DNA of 64,000 nt from Raineyella antarctica (GTDB lineage: Bacteria; Actinomycetota; Actinomycetes; Propionibacteriales; Propionibacteriaceae). The notes beneath the pieces are model-generated. The model ran no database searches and was not told the origin of the DNA. It worked only from the letters and a program-made list of their open reading frames with translations. Where the stretch lies: assembly GCF_900092135.1 (NCBI RefSeq), contig NZ_FMYF01000001.1, positions 256,883 through 320,882 on the forward strand. The letters run 5' to 3'. The position numbers and the translations under genes were made by a program. Below are positions 40,474 to 53,638 of the stretch, in pieces. How positions within the stretch are numbered: position 1 is the stretch's first letter; each line of letters begins with the position of its first letter.

Positions 40474-40639
40474 GAGCCTGGACCCGCGTTGCCTGCCGGA
40501 CGATCCGACGGTGCCGACCCGGATGTGCTCTCCCCCTGGTGTGCATCGTCCTGTTCCGCGTACGTGGCCCCGGGACGACCGGGTCGGAGCACGGGCGATA
40601 GATTCGCATGGCCAGCAGCGTTGCGAGCGAGGAGAGCCC

Positions 40640-43879
<3,240 letters not shown>

Positions 43880-43889
43880 GTCCCGCGCG

Positions 43890-44771
43890 TCAGTGGCGGA
43901 CGAGTCGCGGCGAGATCATCTCGGCCCCGAACGAGGCGACCCGGGAGCCGAGCTCCCGGTCGGCCGTGGCCACCCGGAGCAGGGTGCCGGGGGCATCGGC
44001 CTGTTCGGCCACTGCGGCCACGACGGCGTCGTCCCCCGACCCTGCCGCCGTGACCACCCGGACGCCCTCGGCCGGCTCGATCCCGCGGGCCGCCCCCTCG
44101 GTGACCAGGACGAACTCGGGGTACCAGGTGCCACCTGGCAGGCCCACCGCATCCGCGGGCAGTCCGGTGCCGGCCAGTTCGGCGAGGTGGTCGCGCAGCC
44201 CGGCCGTCGCGCCCCGCCGGTCGGACCACCAGCCGTCGGGTCGCGAGCCGACCACGTTGGCGGCGTCGACGACCACGACCAGCCGGCCCAGCATCGTGCG
44301 CAACTCGGGCAGCGCCGCGGCGAACGCGGGCAGCAGCGGCAGCTGCTCCACCTCGGCCAGGTCGATCCAGCGCACCTCGTGGCTCTCCGCGTCGGTGACG
44401 GCGGGTTGCCAGGGGGCGATCGCCTCGGCGACGACGGTGGTGTAGGACCAATTCGGATGGACCAGCGTCCGGTCGGCGCGGACCTGGACCGCCGAGGTCA
44501 CCAGGCCCGCCTCCTCGACCGCCTCGCGCAGGGCGCCGTCGATGCTCGACTCGGTGCCGCTGAGGGCGCCGCCCGGAATGCCCCAGGTGCCGCCGTGGTG
44601 GGTCCAGTCGGCCCGGTGCTGCAGGACCACCTGGTGCCCGTTCCCGGAGGACCGCCAGACGAGGAGTCCTGCCGCGCCGAACACGCCCCAGTGCTCGCGG
44701 CCGCAGGCGCACTGCGCCCAGCCGTCCCCGGGCAGGCGGCGGTGTCGGGGGTCCGGGTGATGAGCGGGCAC
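43890..44771 (-). CDS. NUDIX hydrolase fused to NYN/PIN-like domain
   Basis: N-terminal half: a cysteine/histidine stretch (WAQCACGREHWG) and a NUDIX domain (GIPGGALSGTESSIDGAL followed by REAVEEAGL). C-terminal 130 residues: VVVVDAANVVGSRPDGWWSD, then VLVTEGAARG and a late ATADRELGSRV, which match the NYN/PIN-like nuclease fold with its acidic residues. The pairing suggests nucleotide clean-up coupled to RNA processing, but the function is unknown. GTG 44771 is preferred; GTG 44789 would add six residues. Confidence 0.85.
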   Translation of the reverse strand: MPAHHPDPRHRRLPGDGWAQCACGREHWGVFGAAGLLVWRSSGNGHQVVLQHRADWTHHGGTWGIPGGALSGTESSIDGALREAVEEAGLVTSAVQVRADRTLVHPNWSYTTVVAEAIAPWQPAVTDAESHEVRWIDLAEVEQLPLLPAFAAALPELRTMLGRLVVVVDAANVVGSRPDGWWSDRRGATAGLRDHLAELAGTGLPADAVGLPGGTWYPEFVLVTEGAARGIEPAEGVRVVTAAGSGDDAVVAAVAEQADAPGTLLRVATADRELGSRVASFGAEMISPRLVRH

Positions 44772-44893
44772 CGGTCCAGCCTGACACAAGCGGGCCTCGC
44801 GTGTCGCCGTCCCCGGGCCCCGGTCGGTTCTGGCCTACCGTGGACGACGGGTACGGGGCCGGGACGGCCCAGTCGCAGCGGAAGGAGAATCTG

Positions 44894-45712
44894 ATGGCAA
44901 AGGTCTGGTTCGTCACGGGGGCGTCCAGGGGATTCGGACGGGTGTGGGCCACCGCGGCCCTGCAGCGGGGTGACAGCGTCGCGCTCGCGGCACGCGAGAC
45001 CGGGGCCGTCCAGGACCTCGTCGACGCCCACCCGGACACGGCGCTGGCCGTTCCGCTCGACGTCACTGATCGGGACCGGGTATTCGCCGCAGTGCAGGAG
45101 GTGGTCGACCGGTTCGGCCGGATTGACGTCGTGGCCAACAATGCGGGATTCGGCCACTTCGGCATGGTGGAGGAGGCGACCGAGCAGGAGGTCCGGGCAC
45201 AGTTCGAGACCAACGTCTTCGGCGCACTCTGGGTCACCCAGGCGGTGCTCCCGGTGCTGCGGGCACAGGGCTCGGGACACATCCTGCAGACCTCCTCGCG
45301 GATGGGGGTCCAGGCGGTCCCCAACCTGGGGATCTACAACGCCTCCAAGTTCGCCCTCGAGGCGTTCTCCGACTCGCTGGCGCAGGAAGTGCGCGGCTTC
45401 GGCATCAAGGTCACCCTGGTCGAACCGCAGGGCTACGCCACGGACTGGTCCGGCTCCTCGGCCCACCGCTCCGAGAGGAACCCCGCGTACGACGACTTCC
45501 GGGCCTGGCTGGCCGAGCACCCCACCACCGTGCCGCCGGGGCAGCCCGAGGCCACCGGACCGGTGATCCTCGAGATCGTCGACCGGGCGGAGCCGCCGCT
45601 GCGCGTCCTCTTCGGCCACGGTGCGGTCGAGCGGGTCGAGGCGGTCTATGCCGACCGGCTCCGGACCTGGGACGAGACCCGCGACCTGACCGAGCGCGCC
45701 GACCACCTCTGA
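44894..45712 (+). CDS. SDR family oxidoreductase
   Basis: 272-residue short-chain dehydrogenase: cofactor motif TGASRGFG, NNAGFG, and catalytic YNASK after the QTSSRMG serine segment. The Arg after the cofactor Gly-X-Ser suggests NADP preference. Substrate unknown. Very strong GGAAGGAG site before the ATG. Confidence 0.92.
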   Translation: MAKVWFVTGASRGFGRVWATAALQRGDSVALAARETGAVQDLVDAHPDTALAVPLDVTDRDRVFAAVQEVVDRFGRIDVVANNAGFGHFGMVEEATEQEVRAQFETNVFGALWVTQAVLPVLRAQGSGHILQTSSRMGVQAVPNLGIYNASKFALEAFSDSLAQEVRGFGIKVTLVEPQGYATDWSGSSAHRSERNPAYDDFRAWLAEHPTTVPPGQPEATGPVILEIVDRAEPPLRVLFGHGAVERVEAVYADRLRTWDETRDLTERADHL

Positions 45713-45739
45713 CCCACCCGGCCGCCTCGGCCGGGATGC

Positions 45740-46987
45740 TCATAGCCAGCGGCGTCCCCGCAGCAGGCCGATCAGGTGGTCCAGCACGCCCGGATCCATC
45801 CGCAGGCCGTTGTGCTCGTACTCGCTGGTCACCCAGGTCCGGCAGTCCGGCAGCATCGCTGCGGTCTCCAGCGAGAACTCTCGCGGCACGTACGCGTCGG
45901 CATGGTAGACCGCCGCCGCGACCGGCACGTCGGCTCGGGCGAGCCGCTCGGGGGAGTAGAGCCGGCCCCACTCGTGCCCGGCCAGCCGGTCCGCGACGCC
46001 CGCGAACGGTGCCAGCTCGCTGTCCTCGGCGAACAGGCTGCGGTGCAGGTGCTCGCCGCCCAGGAGAGTGGGGTCCTCGCGGACCCGGTCGGGCATCGTA
46101 CGATCCGCCGACCAGCGGGTGGCCACGCCGTCGGCGTAGCAGGCCTCGTGCAGCACCGAGTAGATCGGGTTGCGACCGGTGAAGGGGAGGGCCGCGGCCA
46201 GGTCGTGGGCGAAGGCCGGGGACCGGTGGTCGAGCTCGAGCAGGTAGTGCAGCTGCTCAGAACCCCCCTGCATCCCGAGCCGATGCCCGATGGTGCGGAA
46301 GCGGTCCGCGGAGACCGCGTCGCCGTTCGGCAGGGTGATCGCGCCCTGGGTGCACAGCTCGCTGAGCCGGCGTACCCGGTCGCGGTCCTCGGGGAAGCGG
46401 CGGTAGTGCTGCCCGGACTTGTCGACCATGACCTGCCAGGTGGCCGCGTACACGTCGTCGATCGGGTGGCCGACGGCGCTCAGGCCGCCGGTGAGAAGGG
46501 CCCCGGCCAGGGATTCGGGATGCTCCGACAGGTAGCGCAGGGTGGTGAACCCGCCGAACGACTGACCGAGCACCGTCCAGGTCGATGCGCCGAGGGCCTG
46601 CCGCACCGCCTCGCAGTCGTTCACGACCTCGTCCGCACGGAAATGGGTGAGGTACGCGGCCTGGTCATCGGGAGCCATCGCGGTGACCGCCGAGGACAGT
46701 GGGGTGGAACGTCCGGTCCCGCGCTGGTCGAGCAGCACCACCCGGAAGTCCTCCAGGGCGCGCGGCAGCCACGGCGGACTGGCCGGCACCAGCGTCGGCC
46801 GCGGGGCCTCGAAGCCCGGGCCGCCCTGCAGGTACACCAGGTAGGGCCGGTCCTCGCCACCCTCGCCGGTGACCACCCGGGCGAACACCTCGATGCTCCC
46901 CGCCTCGGCGTGCAGGTGGTCGAGGGGCACCTCGAGGACCAGGTCGGTCAGGGTCAGCCCGGGCAGGTGCGTGGTGGTCGTCCGCAT
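45740..46987 (-). CDS. pip: proline iminopeptidase-like alpha/beta hydrolase
   Basis: 415 residues. Oxyanion motif LQGGPGFEAP, LLDQRGTGRS, nucleophile elbow GQSFGGF with S143, and a late catalytic histidine in SEYEHNGLR; a large helical cap separates them. Matches the S33 proline iminopeptidase family, cytosolic peptide degradation. TAGACT (46996-47001 on this strand) lies 8 nt before the ATG. Confidence 0.92.
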   Translation of the reverse strand: MRTTTTHLPGLTLTDLVLEVPLDHLHAEAGSIEVFARVVTGEGGEDRPYLVYLQGGPGFEAPRPTLVPASPPWLPRALEDFRVVLLDQRGTGRSTPLSSAVTAMAPDDQAAYLTHFRADEVVNDCEAVRQALGASTWTVLGQSFGGFTTLRYLSEHPESLAGALLTGGLSAVGHPIDDVYAATWQVMVDKSGQHYRRFPEDRDRVRRLSELCTQGAITLPNGDAVSADRFRTIGHRLGMQGGSEQLHYLLELDHRSPAFAHDLAAALPFTGRNPIYSVLHEACYADGVATRWSADRTMPDRVREDPTLLGGEHLHRSLFAEDSELAPFAGVADRLAGHEWGRLYSPERLARADVPVAAAVYHADAYVPREFSLETAAMLPDCRTWVTSEYEHNGLRMDPGVLDHLIGLLRGRRWL

Positions 46988-47069
46988 GGGGCACGAGTCT
47001 AGGGGCGCCCACCGACGTCCGGCGGGCTACGGTTGCGGGAGATGTCGGTTCCAGGACGGAGGCAGGCTG

Positions 47070-47621
47070 GTGGCAGGTGACGAGACAGCGGGAGCGGCGG
47101 GGGACCCCGGTGCGGGGGACATCGGTGCAGTGGAGATCGGTGCAGAGGACTTCAGGGCGGTCTTCCGGCGGCACGCCGGCGGGGTCGCGGTCGTCACCGC
47201 CCTTGGTCCCGACGGTCCGGTCGGCTTCACCGCGACGTCGGTCGCCTCGGTCTCGGTCGATCCGCCGTACCTGGCCTTCTCCGTCAACGCCTCGTCCTCC
47301 TCGCGTGCCATCGTCGCGGCCGCCCGCACGGTCGTGGTCAACGTGCTCTCGGCCGGCCAGGCGGATGTCGCCAGCAGGTTCGCCGCGCCCGCCCAGGACC
47401 GCTTCGCCGGCATCGCGACACAGGTCCTCCCCAATGGCGACGTGGCCCTCGCCGGAGCGGTCGGCTGGGTCCAGGGACAGATCGAGCAGGCCACCGACGT
47501 GGCCGGCAGCCTGCTGGTGGTCGTCCGGGCCCTGCGCGCCGGACTGGGGCCGGAGGACTGGCCACTGGTCTACGTCAACCATGCCTTCCACGCGTTGAGC
47601 GAGGACAGCCGGCTGTCCTGA
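47070..47621 (+). CDS. flavin reductase family protein
   Basis: 183 residues with the FMN-binding split-barrel pattern: FRAVFRRHAGGVAVVTAL, GFTATSVASVSVDPPYLAFS and NVLSAGQADVASRFA. Supplies reduced flavin to monooxygenases or acts as an FMN oxidoreductase. GTG 47070 follows GGAGG at 8-nt spacing; the longer frame upstream overlaps the divergent hydrolase gene. No monooxygenase partner is adjacent. Confidence 0.9.
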   Translation: MAGDETAGAAGDPGAGDIGAVEIGAEDFRAVFRRHAGGVAVVTALGPDGPVGFTATSVASVSVDPPYLAFSVNASSSSRAIVAAARTVVVNVLSAGQADVASRFAAPAQDRFAGIATQVLPNGDVALAGAVGWVQGQIEQATDVAGSLLVVVRALRAGLGPEDWPLVYVNHAFHALSEDSRLS

Positions 47622-47721
47622 AGGTGCGCTGACGGTTCACCGTGGTCCGAGACGGCGCCTTGTGCCACCATGACGCACGAGGAACCGTCCGGGCACCCGC
47701 CCCCGACGACCAGGGGAGGCC

Positions 47722-48777
47722 ATGACCACCGAGCCGTCACAGCGCACCGACCCGCCTCTGGAGCACCTGTCACCGGGGTACTTCGCCCTCGTGATGGCTA
47801 CCGGGATCGTGGCGACCGGGTGCGCCCAGCGGGGCTGGGGCACTGCCGCGCTCGCCTTCCTCGGCGTGGCCGTCGTCGCGTACGCCACCCTGGTGGTGCT
47901 GAACGTGGCCCGCTGGGCCCGGCACCGCTCGGCGATGGTGGCCGACCTGCGCAATCCCCGGACCGCCTTCCAGTTCTTCACCTTCGTGGCCGCCACCGAC
48001 GTCGTCGGGGCGGCGCTGGCCGGGCACGGCCTGTGGGGTGTCACCGCGGCACTGCTGGCCGTGGCGGGGTCGGTCTGGGCGGTGCTCGGCTACGTGATCC
48101 CCGGCATCGCCGTGCTCACCCGGCAGGACACCTCGATCGTCGGATCGGTCAACGGGTCGTGGCTGGTCTGGGTCGTCGCGAGCCAGTCGGTGGCGGTCGT
48201 CGCAGCGACCCTCGAGCCGCACTTCGCGGGGGCCCGCGAATGGCTGGCCATCATGGCCGTCTTCTCCTGGTCCGTCGGCATCATGCTGTACGCCGCGACG
48301 GCCCTGGTGGTGGCGCTGCGCCTCGCGTTGCACCGGATGGAGCCGCACGAGATGGACCCGGCCTACTGGATCCTGATGGGGGCGGTGGCGATCACGGTGG
48401 TGGCGGGCGCGACCATCGTCGAGATGGACAGTGCGCCGATGGTGGACGTCGTCCGCGGGCTGGTGGCCGGCCTGGCGGTCCTGATGTGGTGCTTCGCGAC
48501 CTGGCTGATCCCCGCGCTCGTCGGGGCAGGGGTCTGGCGCCACCTGGTCCATCGCGTCCCGCTGAACTACACCCCGTCGCTGTGGAGCATGGTCTTCCCG
48601 CTCGGCATGTACGCGGTGGCCGGGATGCGCCTGGGCCGTGCCGACCGGCTACCGATCGTGGAGCGGATCGGCGAGTTGTGGATCTGGGTGGCGCTCGCCG
48701 TCTGGTCGGTGACCTTCGTCGCCATGGTCGTCTCCTGGGCCCGGGCCCTCCGGTCCCGCCGCGCCGAGCGCACCTAG
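47722..48777 (+). CDS. TDT-family (TehA/SLAC1-like) membrane transporter
   Basis: 351 residues, about ten hydrophobic helices, beginning LSPGYFALVMATGIVATGC as in tellurite-resistance/dicarboxylate transporter family proteins. Members are anion or C4-dicarboxylate/sulfite channels or carriers; the substrate cannot be inferred. GGGGAGG precedes the ATG. Its stop codon is within the -10 of the next gene. Confidence 0.88.
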   Translation: MTTEPSQRTDPPLEHLSPGYFALVMATGIVATGCAQRGWGTAALAFLGVAVVAYATLVVLNVARWARHRSAMVADLRNPRTAFQFFTFVAATDVVGAALAGHGLWGVTAALLAVAGSVWAVLGYVIPGIAVLTRQDTSIVGSVNGSWLVWVVASQSVAVVAATLEPHFAGAREWLAIMAVFSWSVGIMLYAATALVVALRLALHRMEPHEMDPAYWILMGAVAITVVAGATIVEMDSAPMVDVVRGLVAGLAVLMWCFATWLIPALVGAGVWRHLVHRVPLNYTPSLWSMVFPLGMYAVAGMRLGRADRLPIVERIGELWIWVALAVWSVTFVAMVVSWARALRSRRAERT

Positions 48778-48786
48778 GCTGCGGTT

Positions 48787-49557
48787 GTGCAACGCATCGA
48801 GAGGTCGCCCGGGTCGGTCCCCGAGGGCGCGGTGGTCGTGTTCGGTGGCCGCAGCGAGATCGGGCTGGCCATCGCCCGGCGACTGGCCCCGGATCGTACG
48901 GTCGTGCTGGCCGTCCGGCCCGGTGACACCGAGGCTGCGCGCCGTGCCTGCCTGGCCGCCGGGGCACACGCGGTCCTGGTCGTCGGGTTCGACGCCGATG
49001 ACACCGATGCCCACCCCGGGCTGGTGGCCCGGATCGAGGCCCAGGCTGGCCCCATCGGCGTGGCCGTCCTGGCGTTCGGGATCCTCGGTGACCAGCGGCT
49101 CGCCGAGACCGACCCGGCCGAGGTGGTCCGGATCCTGCACACCGACTTCGTCGCCCAGGCCAGCCTGCTCACCGTACTGGCCGACCGGCTGCGCCCCCGC
49201 GGCACCGGCACGATCGTCGCCTTCTCCTCCGTCGCCGGTGTGCGGGTGCGCCGGGCCAACTACGTCTACGGATCGGCCAAGGCCGGGCTGGACGGGTTCG
49301 CCTCGGGGCTGGCGGACGCCCTGCACGGCAGCGGGGTGCACCTGGTCGTGGCCCGGCCAGGCTTCGTGGTCGGCCGGATGACCGCCGGGATGGACCCCGC
49401 GGTGTTCGCCAGCACCCCCGACCAGGTGGCCGACGCCGTCGTGGAGCGGATCTCCCGGGGCAGCGGGGTGGACCTGTGGATCCCCTGGCAGCTGCGGGTG
49501 ATGTTCTCGGTCGCACCGTTCGTCCCGCGGGCCCTGTGGCGGCGGATGCCCCGCTGA
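48787..49557 (+). CDS. SDR family protein, DprE2-like
   Basis: 256 residues. N-terminal VVVFGGRSEIGLAIARRLA, SSVAG, and catalytic Y161-G-S-A-K165; the overall pattern resembles the decaprenylphosphoryl-2-keto-ribose reductase DprE2. No dprE1 is adjacent, so the assignment to arabinan precursor synthesis is uncertain. TAGGCT (48775-48780) lies 6 nt before the GTG: leaderless. Confidence 0.85.
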   Translation: MQRIERSPGSVPEGAVVVFGGRSEIGLAIARRLAPDRTVVLAVRPGDTEAARRACLAAGAHAVLVVGFDADDTDAHPGLVARIEAQAGPIGVAVLAFGILGDQRLAETDPAEVVRILHTDFVAQASLLTVLADRLRPRGTGTIVAFSSVAGVRVRRANYVYGSAKAGLDGFASGLADALHGSGVHLVVARPGFVVGRMTAGMDPAVFASTPDQVADAVVERISRGSGVDLWIPWQLRVMFSVAPFVPRALWRRMPR

Positions 49558-49611
49558 AACGGACGCACCGGCGACCGCGTCCCCCCGTACGAGGCTGCGG
49601 CTCCGGGCGGC

Positions 49612-50205
49612 TCAGGTGATCAGCGGGACGAACGAGTACTCCCCGTGCGTGGTGTCCCGGACAGCACCCGTGGCGTCCTTGCGGACCCGATGCATCAGCC
49701 AGCCCACCGGGACCACCATCACCCCTCCGGGAGCGAGTTGGTCGACCAGCTCGGTCGGCATGGTGTCCGCCTGGGCCGACACCAGGATCCGGTCGTAGGG
49801 TCCCTCGTCCGGCAGGCCGAGGACGCCGGGGATCGCCTGGCGGACCTGCGCCCAGGGCAGGTGCTGGTCCTCCACGGCCTTGCGGGCCCGGCGGGTCAGC
49901 TCGGGGATGCGCTCCACGCCCAGCACCCGGCCGGTCTCGCCGACCAGGCGGGCCAGGATGGCGGTGGTCCAGCCGGAGCCACAGCCGACGTCCAGCACCG
50001 ACGCGCCCGGCTCTACCTCCAGCAGTTCCAGCATGTTGAGCACCGTGCTGGGCTGGGAGTTCGTCTGGCCGTGGCCGATCGGCAGCGGTGCGTCGACGCC
50101 CGCGTACGGTCGCTGGTCCGCGGGCAGGAACGGCCGGCGCCCCAGCTCCCGCATCACGAGCAGGATCTCGGCCGCCGTCGCGGCGCCTGCCGCCTGGTCC
50201 GCCAT
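49612..50205 (-). CDS. pcm: protein-L-isoaspartate O-methyltransferase-like protein
   Basis: 197 residues. SAM-binding ASVLDVGCGSGWTTAILARL preceded by the Pcm-typical GHGQTNSQPSTVLNMLELL, and VSAQADTMPTELVDQLAPGG later. Repairs isoaspartyl residues in aged proteins, or acts as a related methyltransferase. ATG start; convergent with the SDR gene. Confidence 0.9.
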   Translation of the reverse strand: MADQAAGAATAAEILLVMRELGRRPFLPADQRPYAGVDAPLPIGHGQTNSQPSTVLNMLELLEVEPGASVLDVGCGSGWTTAILARLVGETGRVLGVERIPELTRRARKAVEDQHLPWAQVRQAIPGVLGLPDEGPYDRILVSAQADTMPTELVDQLAPGGVMVVPVGWLMHRVRKDATGAVRDTTHGEYSFVPLIT

Positions 50206-50517
50206 GCCGCGCCTCCTGACCCACGTGGGTGCTGGATCCCTTCAGGCTAACCACCCCGGACGGGGGCCACAACGGATTCCCCAGGACGGGGCCGCCGGAC
50301 AGCCCCGCACGGCGACCGCGAACCGCTCGGCTGCGAGCCCGAAACGGCCCCAGAGCAGGCCCCCGAACAGGCCCCCAACAAGCCCCCGACCCGGCCGGGG
50401 ACCGTGATCCGGGGTACCTCCGGACTCTCCCTCGGTGACCCCCGGGCGGGTCCAGACTGACCGGTGGCGGGCAGCACCGACGGCGACCACGCCAGGGCCC
50501 GGGGAGCGAGGACGACC

Positions 50518-52854
50518 ATGCTGTGGAGGATGCTGCGGACCGACCTTCGGCGCACCGGTGCCATCGGCGTGGTGCTGGCCGGCCTGGTCGCGATAGCCGC
50601 ACTGCTCGCCGCCCTGGGCGGCACCGCCCTGGTGCAGCTCACCGGCTCCCTGGACCGCCTGTTCACCACCGCGCGGACCCCTGACATCGTGCAGATGCAT
50701 GTCGGCGACATCGACGCCGACGCGATCCAGGACTGGTCCGCCGGCCAACCGGCCGTGCAGGACGCCCTGGTCTCCACCACCGTCCCGATCCCGGTCGACC
50801 GGCTGGTCATCAACGGCGTTCCGGAGACCGGCAGCGTGCTCCAACCGGCCCTGACCGTGCAGAACCCGGAGTTCGACCACCTGCTCGGGATGGACGGCCA
50901 GGTGCTCACGGTCCGGTCCGGCGAGATCGCGCTGCCGGTCTACTACGCGCTGCAACGCGACGTGGAGGTGGGGGACCCGGTCACCGTCCGCCTCGACGGC
51001 GCCACGTACGACTTCCGGGTCGCAGCCTTCCTGCGCGACTCGACGATGAACCCGACCTTCGTGACCTCCAAGCGGCTGCTGGTCTCCCCCGAGGACCTTG
51101 CTGCCGTGCTGCCGCACGCCGGCGAGCCCGAGTACCTGGTCGAGTTCCTGCTCACCGACACCAACCGGACCCGGGAGGTTGCCGAGGCGTACGCGGACTC
51201 CGGCCTGCCGCAGAACGGCATGATGATCGAGCGGTCCTCGTTCTACCTGTTCAACGCCATCTCCCACGGCATCGTTATCGCGGTGCTGGCCCTGTTGGCC
51301 GGCCTGCTGGTGGTGGTCGCCGTGATCGCGCTGCGGTTCAGCTTCCTGACCTCGATCGAGCGCGACCTGCGCGAGATCGGGGTGATGAAGGCGATCGGCC
51401 TGCCCCGGCGTACGATCCGCGGCCTCTACCTGGTCAAGTACGCCGCCCTCGTCGGCGTCGGCGGACTGGTCGGGCTGCTCGCCTCGGTGCCCGCCGCGCG
51501 CGTCCTCACCGCCGGTCTGCGCCAGCAGTTGGGCGCGGCCGACCGCTCGGTCCTGCAGGTGCTCGTGCCGGTCCTCGCCGCCGCAGCGGTCGTGCTGCTG
51601 GTGATCGCCATGGTGGCGCTGGTGCTGCGCCGCTTGGACCGGATCACCGCGATGGATGCCCTGCGTGCCGGGACGGCCGTGGGGCCGGGGCGTCGCCGTT
51701 CGCCACGACTGCGGCTGTGGCGCTCCACCCGGCTGCCACCTCCGGTCTGGCTGGGGTTGAACGCGATCAGTCGCAACCTGCGGGCGCACGGGATGCTGCT
51801 GACCGTGCTGACGCTGTGCACCTTCATCATGGTGGTGCCGCTGAACCTGCACACCACCGTCACCTCCCCGGCCTTCATCACCTACATGGGGGCCGGCCGC
51901 TCGGACCTGCGGCTGGAGCTACGCGACCAGCAGGTCGTGGCGCAGGCGCCGGCCCTGGGTCGCGCCCTCGCCACCGACCCGCAGGTCGGCCGGTTCACCG
52001 AACTGGTCACCATCCGCCAGGAGGTGCGCAACCCGGCGGGGGAGTGGGAGTCGCTCAACGTGGAGAACGGCGACCACACCGTCTTCCCGGTCTCCTACCT
52101 GGAGGGGCGGGCGCCGACCACGCCCGACGAGATGGCCCTGTCCTCCCTGGCCGCCTCCGGGCTCGGCGTGCGCGTCGGTGATGCCGTCCCGCTGCGGGGC
52201 GCGACCGGCGAGCGTCGGCCGACGGTCAGTGGCATCTACCAGGACGTGACCAACGGGGGTCGTACGGCCAAGGCGGTGCTGCCCACGGCAGGGGAGCCGG
52301 TGCTGTGGGACACGATCGTTCTCGACCTGGCAGCCGGAGCCGACCCGGCCGTGGTCGGCCGGCGCCTGGCGGCGCAGTGGCCGGGGGTCCAGGCGGTCGA
52401 CGTACAGGAGTTCACCCGCCAGAGCCTGGGCGAGCTGGTCGACCAGACCCGTACGCTGACCGGCGTGGCCGCCGCCGTGGCGCTCCTGCTGGCCTTCCTG
52501 ATCACGGCGATGTTCGCCACCATGGTCATCGCCCGGGACACCTCCCAGATCGCCGTGCAGCGTGCCCTCGGGATCTCCGACACCTCGCTGCGCACCCAGT
52601 ACCTGACCCGGTTCGTGGTCGTGCTGCTCGCCGGGGTGCTGCTCGGCACGGTGCTGACCGCCACCCTGGGCCAGTACGGGGTCGCCGCCGCCCTGGGCGC
52701 CTCGCTGGGGGCGCCCGCGATCCGCTTCGACGTCGACCCCCTGCTGGCGTACGGCGTCTTCCCTCTCGCCCTGGTCCTCGCGGTCGTGCTGGCGACCGTG
52801 CTGGCCACCCGTACCTTCCGCCGCACCACCGTGACGCAGCTCTCCGAGGAGTGA
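50518..52854 (+). CDS. ABC transporter permease, FtsX/MacB type
   Basis: 778 residues. An N-terminal helix (GVVLAGLVAIAALLAALGG), a large extracytoplasmic domain, a first FtsX bundle (about 250-400, with TSIERDLREIGVMKAIGLPRR), a second periplasmic-like domain and a second FtsX bundle near the C-terminus (IAVQRALGISDTSLRTQYLTR). ATG 50518 is preferred because GAGGAC lies upstream; GTG 50464 would add 18 residues. The ATPase gene starts 1 nt after the stop. Such pairs export lipids or peptides or act mechanically; substrate unknown. Confidence 0.92.
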   Translation: MLWRMLRTDLRRTGAIGVVLAGLVAIAALLAALGGTALVQLTGSLDRLFTTARTPDIVQMHVGDIDADAIQDWSAGQPAVQDALVSTTVPIPVDRLVINGVPETGSVLQPALTVQNPEFDHLLGMDGQVLTVRSGEIALPVYYALQRDVEVGDPVTVRLDGATYDFRVAAFLRDSTMNPTFVTSKRLLVSPEDLAAVLPHAGEPEYLVEFLLTDTNRTREVAEAYADSGLPQNGMMIERSSFYLFNAISHGIVIAVLALLAGLLVVVAVIALRFSFLTSIERDLREIGVMKAIGLPRRTIRGLYLVKYAALVGVGGLVGLLASVPAARVLTAGLRQQLGAADRSVLQVLVPVLAAAAVVLLVIAMVALVLRRLDRITAMDALRAGTAVGPGRRRSPRLRLWRSTRLPPPVWLGLNAISRNLRAHGMLLTVLTLCTFIMVVPLNLHTTVTSPAFITYMGAGRSDLRLELRDQQVVAQAPALGRALATDPQVGRFTELVTIRQEVRNPAGEWESLNVENGDHTVFPVSYLEGRAPTTPDEMALSSLAASGLGVRVGDAVPLRGATGERRPTVSGIYQDVTNGGRTAKAVLPTAGEPVLWDTIVLDLAAGADPAVVGRRLAAQWPGVQAVDVQEFTRQSLGELVDQTRTLTGVAAAVALLLAFLITAMFATMVIARDTSQIAVQRALGISDTSLRTQYLTRFVVVLLAGVLLGTVLTATLGQYGVAAALGASLGAPAIRFDVDPLLAYGVFPLALVLAVVLATVLATRTFRRTTVTQLSEE

Positions 52855-52855
52855 C

Positions 52856-53638
52856 ATGTCCATCACCGCCGACGCCACCACCGACCAGTCGACCGCCATC
52901 CGTGCCCGTGGGGTGCGCAAGTCCTTCGGGGAGGGGAGCGCCCGCACCGAGGTGCTGCACGGGATCGACCTCGCCGTCGCCGAAGGGGAGTTCCTCGCCA
53001 TCATGGGCCACTCGGGCTCGGGCAAGTCGACGCTCCTGTACTGCCTCAGCGGGATGGACGCGGTCACCGATGGCACCGTCCACGTCGGCGGGCAGGAGAT
53101 CACCGCGATGTCCCAGAAGGACCTCGCCGCCGCGCGGCTGACCACCATGGGCTTCGTGTTCCAGCAGGTCCACCTGCTGCGCAACCTCACCGTCCTCGAC
53201 AACGTGGTCCTCCCCGGCGTCACGGCCACGCCGAGGGACCGGGCCGCCGTCGTGGCCCGGGCCCGGGGCCTCCTCGAACGGGTGGGGATCGGCGAGCTCG
53301 CCGACCGTGACATCACCGAGGCCTCCGGCGGCCAGCTCCAGCGCGCCGCGATCGCCCGGGCGCTGGTCAACCGGCCGGCCGTGGTCTTCGGTGACGAACC
53401 GACCGGAGCGCTCAACGCGACGGCCGCGAGGGGGATCCTCGACCTGCTCGGCGAGGTGAACGCCGAGGGCCGGACCGTCGTGGTGGTCACCCACGACATC
53501 AACGTCGCGGCCCGTACCCGGCGGGTGGTCGTGCTGCGCGACGGTGCCGTCGACGGCGACCTGCGCCGCGGAGCGGACCACGACGACGCCTCCTGGCTGG
53601 CCACGCTCGGCGGTTGGCTCACCGGCCGCGGCGTCTGA
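52856..53638 (+). CDS. ABC transporter ATP-binding protein, LolD/MacB type
   Basis: 260 residues. Walker A GHSGSGKST, Q-loop VFQQVHLL, signature ITEASGGQLQRAAIARAL (EASGGQ instead of LSGGQ), Walker B VVFGDEPTGAL and the H-loop VVTHD. Glu follows the Walker B Asp as expected. Start ATG 1 nt after the permease stop, GAGGAG upstream; the two form a complete exporter-type pair. Confidence 0.95.
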   Translation: MSITADATTDQSTAIRARGVRKSFGEGSARTEVLHGIDLAVAEGEFLAIMGHSGSGKSTLLYCLSGMDAVTDGTVHVGGQEITAMSQKDLAAARLTTMGFVFQQVHLLRNLTVLDNVVLPGVTATPRDRAAVVARARGLLERVGIGELADRDITEASGGQLQRAAIARALVNRPAVVFGDEPTGALNATAARGILDLLGEVNAEGRTVVVVTHDINVAARTRRVVVLRDGAVDGDLRRGADHDDASWLATLGGWLTGRGV

